The position numbers and the translations under genes were made by a program. The notes under the pieces are model-generated. The model searched no databases, was not told the DNA's origin, and worked only from the letters and a program-made list of their open reading frames with translations. 64,000 nt of DNA from Streptomyces tsukubensis (GTDB taxonomy: Bacteria; Actinomycetota; Actinomycetes; Streptomycetales; Streptomycetaceae): positions 558,001 through 622,000 of the forward strand of contig NZ_CP020700.1 in NCBI RefSeq assembly GCF_003932715.1. The letters are read 5' to 3'. Below, in pieces: positions 9,101-18,100 of the stretch. Position 1 is the first letter of the stretch. Each line of letters starts with the position of its first letter.

Positions 9101-12100
9101 GTGGGCGCTCAGCCGCACCCCTGCCGAAGGTCCCCGGGCCGCCGCGCTGATCGGGCCCGCAGCGGACGCCTACCGTGCCGCCGCGCCCTCCGGGGCCGCC
9201 CCGGTCCTCTCCGTACAGCTCAGTGAACTGCTCGACTCCGCGCTGAATTCCGAAACCCTGCACCAGCACGAGGTGCTCTGGGCCGACAACGAAGCCTCCG
9301 AGGACGACGAGCCACGGCTGACGGGCGAACTGGTCGCGCTCGCCACGGAACTGCGTGCCCTGCCCGAGGTCGTGGCCGACCCGGTCCGTACCCTCGCCAC
9401 CCGGCTTCCCGGCATGCCCACCGCCGAACGCACCAAGGCCATCGCCGGACTGACACCCGACCAGCGCGAACGGCTCGCCGCCGGACCCGCCCTGGTGAAC
9501 GCCCTGCGCTCCACCCTCACCCCCGCCGACTTCGCCACCACCGCCGCCGACCTCATCATCCAGATCCCGAACGGAGTCCACCAGCCGGTCAGCGCCCGGG
9601 AGAGCGCGCGCACGCAGGTCGCGCTGCTGTTGCACGACCCCGAGGTCACATCCCGGCTGGTCAGGCTCGGCTCGCGCGTCGTGGTGGTGCCCCGGGACCG
9701 GACGGTGACCTCCCTGGAGGCCTTCCACGACCTCAAGGACGCGACCAGTTCGGACGGCCGCTGTTTCCACACCATGCGCGGTGTGGCCACCCTCCACGCC
9801 GCCATCAGCGAGGAGAACCTGCTCGGTGAACACACCACGATCGGCAGGGTGAAGCACCTCCCCGACGGCTACTCGGCCACGTTCCACGAGGTCGCCCATA
9901 TCGTCCACCGCTGCGGACTGGACTTCACCGAACTGGGACTGATCAACGACGTCTACCGGGCCACCGACCGGCTGGGCGAGGCGGGAGCCTGGCCCGACGG
10001 GGCGCTGTACTCGTACGACGAGAAGACGGGCGAGCGCAGGGGACCGAACTACAGCAGCCAGAACCAGTACGAGTTCTTCGCCCAGCTCACCAATGTCTAC
10101 CTGCGGGCCAACACGGGCAACGACCCGGTCACCGGGGCGCCCCGCGAGAACGGCGGCCCCGACTGGGTGAAGGAGAAACACCCTTCCCTGTACCGCCTGA
10201 TGCGGCGGCTGTACGGCCCCGGCCCCGAGCGCTCCCTGAAGGTCAATCCGGTCGAGGCCACCCAGGTCCTCAACGAAGGACTGGCCCATGTCCGCGCCCT
10301 GCTCCGCGATGGCTACGGCGACAGCGACAGCGACAGCAGCGATACGGAGACCGGGACCGGCTTCGTGCCCGAACCCGGAGGCACCACCGCCGTATCCGCG
10401 CCCCGAGCCGGCGCGTTCCCCCCGCTCGCCGTGCCCGCGCAGCCGCAGGCGCCCGCCTTCCTGCCGCACCCGGACCCCGTGCTGGAGGTCGGACAGTACG
10501 TCGCGCTCGCGCTGCACGGCCTCGGGCGTCCGGCGGTGCTGGCCGGTGCCGCCCGCGGCGTGGTGCAGTTCGGCAATCCGAGCCCGCTGAACGCCGTCGA
10601 CTTCCAGTTGGTCTCGGAAGGCCCGCCCCCGGCCGACGACATCCGCCGGGCCCTGGAGCGGCAACTGCCCGAAGGCCGCATCACGCCCCTGCCCGGCCCC
10701 GACGACGGCGGGACCGTCTCCTTCTCGGTGGACGGCATCACGGTCCGGATCGCCTCCGGCGGCCCGCCCGTGGGAAGCGTCACGGCCGACGGCTTCCCGC
10801 TGCCCGCACCGGCCGCATCCGTCACCGGGGCCGCCCTCGCCCTGGCCACCGGCACGGACCGGGAGCTGCGCGGGCGGGACCTCCTCGACCTGCTGTGGGC
10901 GCTCGGCCGTACCCCCGCCGACGGCTCTTGGGCCGCGACGCTGATCCGGGCCGGGGCGGACGCCTACCGTGCCGCCGCGCTTCCCGGGGCCGCCCCGCTC
11001 CTCTCCGTACAGCTCAGCGAACTCCTCGACGCCGCCCTGGACCCCGACACACTCGCCGGACACGAACAGCTCTGGCTGGACCTCGGGGTCGACGAAACCG
11101 ATCTGCCGGACCTGCGCACGGAGCTGACCGCGCTCGCCGCCGAACTGCGCATCCTGCCCGAAGTCGTGGCCGACCCGGTCCGTACCCTCGCCACCCGGCT
11201 GCCCGGCATGCCCACCGCCGAACGCACCAAGGCCATCGCCGGACTCACACCGGACCAGCGCGAACGGCTCGCCGCCGGACCCGCCCTGGTGAACGCCCTG
11301 CGCTCCGCCCTCACCCCGGCCGACTTCGCCACCACCGCCGCCGACCTCATCATCCAGATCCCGAACGGAGTCCACCAGCCCGTCACCGCCCGCAAGAGCG
11401 CACGAACCGAGGTCGCGCTGCTCTTCCACGACCCCGACGTCACCGCCCGGCTGGTCAAGGGCGGCTCACGCGTCGTGGTGGTGCCCCGGGACGAGCCCAT
11501 GACCTCCCTGGGCCCCTTCAAACATCTGAAGGGCCGGACGACCGCCGACCAGCGGCCCTGGGACGACGTCCGCGGCGCGGGCCTGCACAGCGCTGCCGTC
11601 ACCGAGGAGAACCTCCTCGGGGAGCAGCCCGGGATCGCCGACGCGCAGCCCTACCACGACGGCTACTCGACCACGATCCACGAGGTCGCCCACACCCTTC
11701 ATATGCACGGTCTGGACGCCGCCGACCAGCAGCTGATCCTCGACGTCTACCGGGCCACCGACCGGCTGGGCGAGGCGGGAGCCTGGCCCGACGGCGCCCT
11801 GTACTCCTACGACGCGGAGACGGGCGAGCGCAGCGGGCCCAACTACAGCAGTCTCAACGAGTACGAGTTCTTCGCCCAGCTCACCAATGTCTACCTGCGG
11901 GCCAACGGAGGCACCGACGAGTACACCGGTCTGCCCCGCAACAACGGGGGCCCGAAGTGGGTCGAGGAGAACCAGCCCGGTCTCCATCCCCTGCTGTTCC
12001 GGCTGTACGGCCCCGGTCCCCAGGCTCCCCCGGGCGTCAACCCGGTCGACGCCACGGACACCTCCAACGAGGCGCTGGCGCGTGCCCGCGCCCTGTGGGA

Positions 12101-15100
12101 CGTCGCCGGGGGCGAGCCGGGCGACGGGAGCGAAGCGTACGAGGACGTGCGCGCGCTGTGGGACGGCTCGACGGGCAGCAGCAGTCCGCCGCCGGGCGGT
12201 CCGGACGCGTCGGTCACGGCCCCGGGCGGAAAGGCGAGGACGTACGACGCGGTGCGTGCGCTGTGGCACGCCGCCACCGGCACCCACCGGCCGCAGGAGC
12301 ATCCGGTCACTTCGCAGCCCGCCCCGGGCGGAGGGAAGAAAAGGTACCGGGCGGCGCGCGCCCTCTGGCACGCCGCCACCGGCAGCAACCATCCGGCCGC
12401 TCCGCCCTCCCCCGTCGCACACCGCCGGGCGGGCAAATCCGCCGCCACGGACACTGCCACCGAAGCCGCAACGGACACCGCCACAGACGCCGCCACGGGT
12501 ACCGACCGGTCCGGCCGCGGCGGCGAAGGGCTGCCGCGGACCGGCACGACGGCACCGGCAGACCTCCCCGAACTGTCCGCCTATGCCCGCTCCTACGGGC
12601 AGCACCACGACGGCCATATCGGGCTCGTCCTGTTCGAGCGCACCCCTCAGCATGTGCTCGACGGTCTGTACCGGCAGATCACCGACGCCCTCGGCGTGCC
12701 CGACGGCACCCCGGAGGCCACCGCGCTGCGGGCCCGGGTCGCCGGTCTGCTGTCCGCCGAGGACATCGAGGAACACCGGGCCGATCTGCGCAGCGGCCGG
12801 GGCCACCGGATCACGGTCGACCACGGGGGCCGGGAGCGCACGGTCGACGTGCGGCTCGCCCACCGCAACCCCCGGCACTCGGCGCGGTACTACGGCGGCG
12901 GGGCGGCGAACCCGCCGGACGTCCAGGTCGAGCGCCGTGCCGAAGGTACGCAGGTGTTCTCCGGCACGGAGAGCTGGGGCACCCACCGGACCGTCGTCCT
13001 CCCCTGGTCGCTGAGCCACTCGGTCGGCTCGGGGCCCCTGCGCTGGGGTGATGTCACGGTCATCACCAGCCTCACCCATAACCAGCTCACCCAGAGCCTC
13101 AGCGTCGGTGAGGCCTTTCAGACCCTCAGCAAGCACAACGCGAAGGATCCGGCGCGCCCGCTGGACCTCGACGGTCTGTGGCAGGTCCGGGTGGACGCGC
13201 CGGGCGACGCCCACGGCCAGTGGCAGCCCGAGCAGTCGCACTCCGTACTCACCGGCTGGTTCCCCGAGCACCGCGTGGTCGTCGACGGCACGGACCGAGC
13301 AGGGCTGCCCGAGCCCGGCCCGCTGGACGATCTGCCGCTGTGGGGCGTGGAGTCGATCGCCGATCCCCGCCGGCTGCTCTCCGAGGTCCTCGCGGAACCG
13401 GCCTTCGCGGAACTGCGGTCCCTCGGGCCCGGCTCCGCGGAGGCCCTGGAGGACTTCTTCGCGGAACGGGTCCGGCGCGGCACCGCGCTGCCGCAGACCG
13501 ACGGCGGTGTGTTCTCCACCGTCCTCGCGGATACCGGCGACCGAGCTGTCGGCGTGGTCCAGCTCATCGCGCACATCACCCCGCAGCGGCCCCTGCTGCG
13601 GGCCCCCGATGGCAAGCTCTCCCTGGAGAACTTCCTGGGCCGCGGCGCCGCCGTCGAGCAGTCGGCCCAGCTCAGCAGCGGTATCGGGGTGGATGCCGCG
13701 GGCGGACCCACCTTGATGCCGGGCCGCAAGCCCGGCGACCGGTCCACTGCCCCCGGCTTCGGCATCGGGCTCCTGGGCCGGGCCGGTGGCGCGTGGAAGG
13801 TCGACGAGAGCCTGGTCGGCACCGTCAATGCGAGCCTGCTGCACGGCGGCTTCACCACCGGCAGCCAACTGCTCACCCCTGCCACCGTGCGCTACGAGGT
13901 CGTCCTGCACCGGGCGGGCGGCGGGCAGGTCCGCGCCGCCTTCGGACCCTGGACCGACGGGCTGCACCTGCTGGTGCCGCCGCGCGATGCCATGACGGGA
14001 CACCGCCCGCGGGGCGCGGAGGTACGGGCGCTGCCCGAGCGTCTGGAGCGGCTCGGCAGCATCGGGCTCGGGGAGCTGCCGTTCCGTGTCGAAAGCCCCG
14101 GTCTGACCGCCGCGCTGGACCGCGCGGAGGCCTGGCTGCGCGCCGAGGGCTTTCTCCCGCCGGTGGCGGCGCCCGTCGCCGGAAGGCCGACGGTCCGGCT
14201 GGACGAGCCGCTGCGCCGGGCCCAGTTGGCCAATCTGACGCGCTGGAGCCGGTTCCGTTCCCGGTACGGCATCGCCCTGGCGGTGCCGGAGGCGGTCGAC
14301 GGCGGTCATCTGCCGTTCCTGGAGAGGCCGTCCACCGTCGCCGCGACCCGCCGGGTGCGGCTGAAGCTGTCCGTCGACCGGGATGCCGACCGGCTCAGCG
14401 AGCACGTCCGCCGGCTGCCGCAGGCCCATCCGCTCGGTTTCAGCAGCTACGAGGCGGGCGGCAGCCGCCGGCGCGGCACTGCGCTCAGCGGCTCCGGCGG
14501 AGGGGGTTTCCTCTTCGGTTTCCCCGTCGCCGGGGGTGCCGGGACGGTGAACGCCGGGCCCGAGTACACGGGTACGGCGCAGAGCACGGACCTGGTCTCC
14601 GTCGGTGATGTCACGGGCCTGGAGCAGTTGCTGCTGACGACGGCGGACGGCGGCGACGTCTTCACCGTGCCCGCGCTCTTCCGGCTCGACCTGTACGAAG
14701 GCGACGACGACACCCCCCTGATCCGGTTCGCCGACGAACCCACCACCACCGGCGCAGTCACCGGCACGGACGGAGGCGATGCACCGCGGCCCGGGGACCC
14801 CGAAGCCCTCGCCCTGACCCCTCTGGGGGCCGTTGCCCCGCCGCGCGGTGTTCCCGGCACGGTGTCGCTGTTCGTCCGGCACCACATCACCCTCCCGGCG
14901 GGCGAGGCCCCCCTGCCCGCGGACCGGCCCGGCCATCTGGTGCGCCGTCCGGTCACCGACGGCTCGGCGGCCGACGATCTGCGGCGGCTCGGTCTCACCG
15001 ATACCGAAGGGCGCCCACTGCCCGGGGTCGCCCCGCTGCCCGCGGGCGCCCTCGTGGACAGCTTCCGCGGCACCGCCGCCCTGACGGACGTCCTCTCCCG

Positions 15101-18100
15101 GATCGTCGCCGGAACCCACCCCGGCGCCCCGGGGCCGTGGCTCCTCACCCGCGCCGTCCGGTCCACCGGCACCGTCCTGTCCGGTACGGCCGGGCTCCTC
15201 GGCGACGGCACCCGGCGCGCCCTCGACCTCGCCCGCCGCTCCGCGCCCTCCCGCCTTCCGGGCCCCGTCAACCACGTGACCACCCTGGCCGCCCGGCTGC
15301 TGGGCTCCCCGCTGTCCCGTACCGCCCGCACCTCCCACCTCTGGGGCGCCGCGGTCTACAAGAGGCTGTCGGTGGCCGCGTTCGGAGCCGCCCGCAACGC
15401 ACCGGGCACCCTCGCCGCCGAAACCCGGCATACGGGCATCCGGCCCGGTCTGCTGCTCGCCCGGGCCGGGCAGATCCTCGGCGGACAGTACGTCCTGGAC
15501 GGGCTCACCCTGCCCGGAACGGCGGCCGACCAGGTCCTCCAGGTGACGGTCCAGGGCTATCTGCACCACCCCCGGTACCTGGGCAGCACCACCATCTACA
15601 GCGAGCAGTCCGTTCTCTCCGCGGGCTCCGCCGCCCAGCAGCACGGCACCGGCCGGGCCCACCAGTTCACGGGCGCCGTCACCGGTCTGCAGACCGCGCC
15701 GGCCGACCCGGACCAGGCGCCCCATCTGTTCAATCCGAGTCTGCGCCACTCCTACACCCGGCGCCGCGACACGGTGACCGCCCACACCGCGAACACCAAG
15801 GTCACCCGGGTCGCCACGCATACCGGCAGCCACCATCTGATCGGCAGCGACGTCACCTTGCTGGTCACCGTCCGCCGCGGAGTGCGCAACGCCTTCGGCA
15901 ACGCCGTCGGTCTGGGCGAGTGGGCACCGGTCACCGTCGCCGTGGATCTGCCCCGCGCGGTGACCTTCCTCGCGCCCGAGGCGGTCCTCGCCCGGTACGC
16001 CCGCTGGTACGCCCTCCCGGGCGGTGCCGCGCTCCCGGCGCTGCCCGCGCCCTCCCTTCCGCTGCCGGACGCCTTCGCCCGCACCGGTGTGCTGGGCCTC
16101 GGCACCGTCCTGTCGCTCACTCAGCTCGACGATCTGCGGCACCGGGCCGAGCGGCGCGACCGGCTGGGCACCGAACTGTTCCGGCTGGTCGAGGACGAGG
16201 CACCCGGCGCCACCCGCCCCGGACACGCCTCCCATCTGCCCGAGGTCGCCCCCGAACTCGCCCGCCGCACCGAGCCCGCCGCGCTGCGGACGCTGCCCGG
16301 TCTCGGGGCGGGCGGCTCGTCGCTGCAGTTCGTGCACGTCGCCTACGGCGGTGCCCGGCTCGTCGAGGTGGTCCTCGCCGCGGAACCGGTGCTGAGAACG
16401 GCCGGGTTGCGCGGCCTGCTCGGCCGGCCCGTCGAGACGGCGGGTCTGGAGCTGGTCCAGACACACGCACCGCAGAACCGGGCCGTCACCCGTACGGTCA
16501 CCCGCACCCACCAGACGGCTGCGGCGCCCGTCTCCCGCTTCCCGCGCCCCCGGGTGAGCGGGCGCACCGACCGCTCGGGCCCCACCCTCGCCCTCACCCA
16601 CCAGCGGGTGCGCACCGTCCGCAACGACCGGACCGGCGAGGACCGGCTGTGGACCCGTACCGACACCGTCGCCGACTTCGACGGTGTGGACTATCTGATC
16701 ACCGCATCGGTGCGGTCCCGGCTGCTCCCCGAATGGCCGGCCAATCTGCCGGGCGGTCTGCTCCAGGCCGGGCTGCGGTCCTTCAGCGGTCTCGAAGGCC
16801 CGGTCTCCGCGCGTCTCACCGCCTGGGCGAAGCGGCTGCTGGCCGGACGCCCCGTCAGCAGCGTTTCCGTACCGGCCGCCACCGTCCTGCGGTTCGCCGG
16901 TTCGGAGGCGGCGGCGCCGCAGGGGCACCGCGGCCCGCTGCCGCCCGGTCTGCACACCGGCGACCCACTGCTCCCCGGCCGGGCCGCGGGCCCGGCCGCG
17001 GCAGCCCCGCCGCCCGGCGCACTCCGGCTGACACCCACCGGTCCAGTGCCCGTCCACCGGTTCAACGGCGCCCAGGAGCTGGTACGGGCGCTGCGGGCGG
17101 TCGCCCCCGGCGCCACCGCCGCGTGGGGCCTGTCCGCCGACAGCCCCGACGAGGCCGTCGCCACCCGTCTCGGCGAACTCCTGCAGACCGGGCGGATCGG
17201 CCTCGACGGGCCCCGTACCGCCGCCGGACTCACCCCGCACCTGCCCGGCAGCTGGCCACTGGCGGACGCCGCGGAACCGCCCGTCCTGTCCATCGCGTTC
17301 TACGATCCCCGGCCGGTCACCTCCGGCGACGACGTCGCCGTGGACCGGGTCCGCCGCCAGGGCCGCAGCACCACCGCCACCGCGTCCGCGGGCGGCGCCT
17401 TCGCCTTCACCCAGCAGAGCACCCAATCGCTGACCGAAGGAAACCGGCACCTCTTCGCGTTCTCGGTACCGCTCGCCGCGCAGCAGCCGCATACCTCCGG
17501 CTACGGCGGCACCGTCACCGGAACCGGGCTGAACCGGCTGCGCACCGGCCGTTCCACCGCCCCTACCGACCGGCGCGGTACCCGCAACCACGAGACGCTG
17601 GTCGATGTCGTGATCACGGTCCACGGACCCGAGGGGGTGCGCTGGGTCACCGGCTCCGCCGCCGTCCGGCTGGGGGAGCACGACCTGTTCGGCTTCGGCG
17701 TGACGCCCGCACGCCCCCTGGCCGGGGTGTACGACGTGCCCGCGCTGCTCGCCGGGCAGACCGCGGACGATCTGCGCGACTGGGCCCGGCATCCGGTCAC
17801 CGATCTGCCGGCCGCGCTGGCAGCCGGACTCGACGCGGGGGATCCGGCCGCCCGGCTGTGGCTCGCCCTCGGCGACGACCCCGACGGCAGCGGGCTCGCC
17901 CATGCGGTGTACGCCGCTTCCCGTACCGCCGTCCTGGCCGGGCGGCCGGTGGAAGTGGTGGTGCGTACCGCCGACGGCCCCCGGCACTGGCCGTTCGCCG
18001 CCGACGGCACCCCCGCCGACATCACCCCGGGCACCCGGGCCCGCTGGCAGGAGTGGCAGGAGACGGCCGCCGGGCACGACGACGCCGTCGCCGCCCAGGA

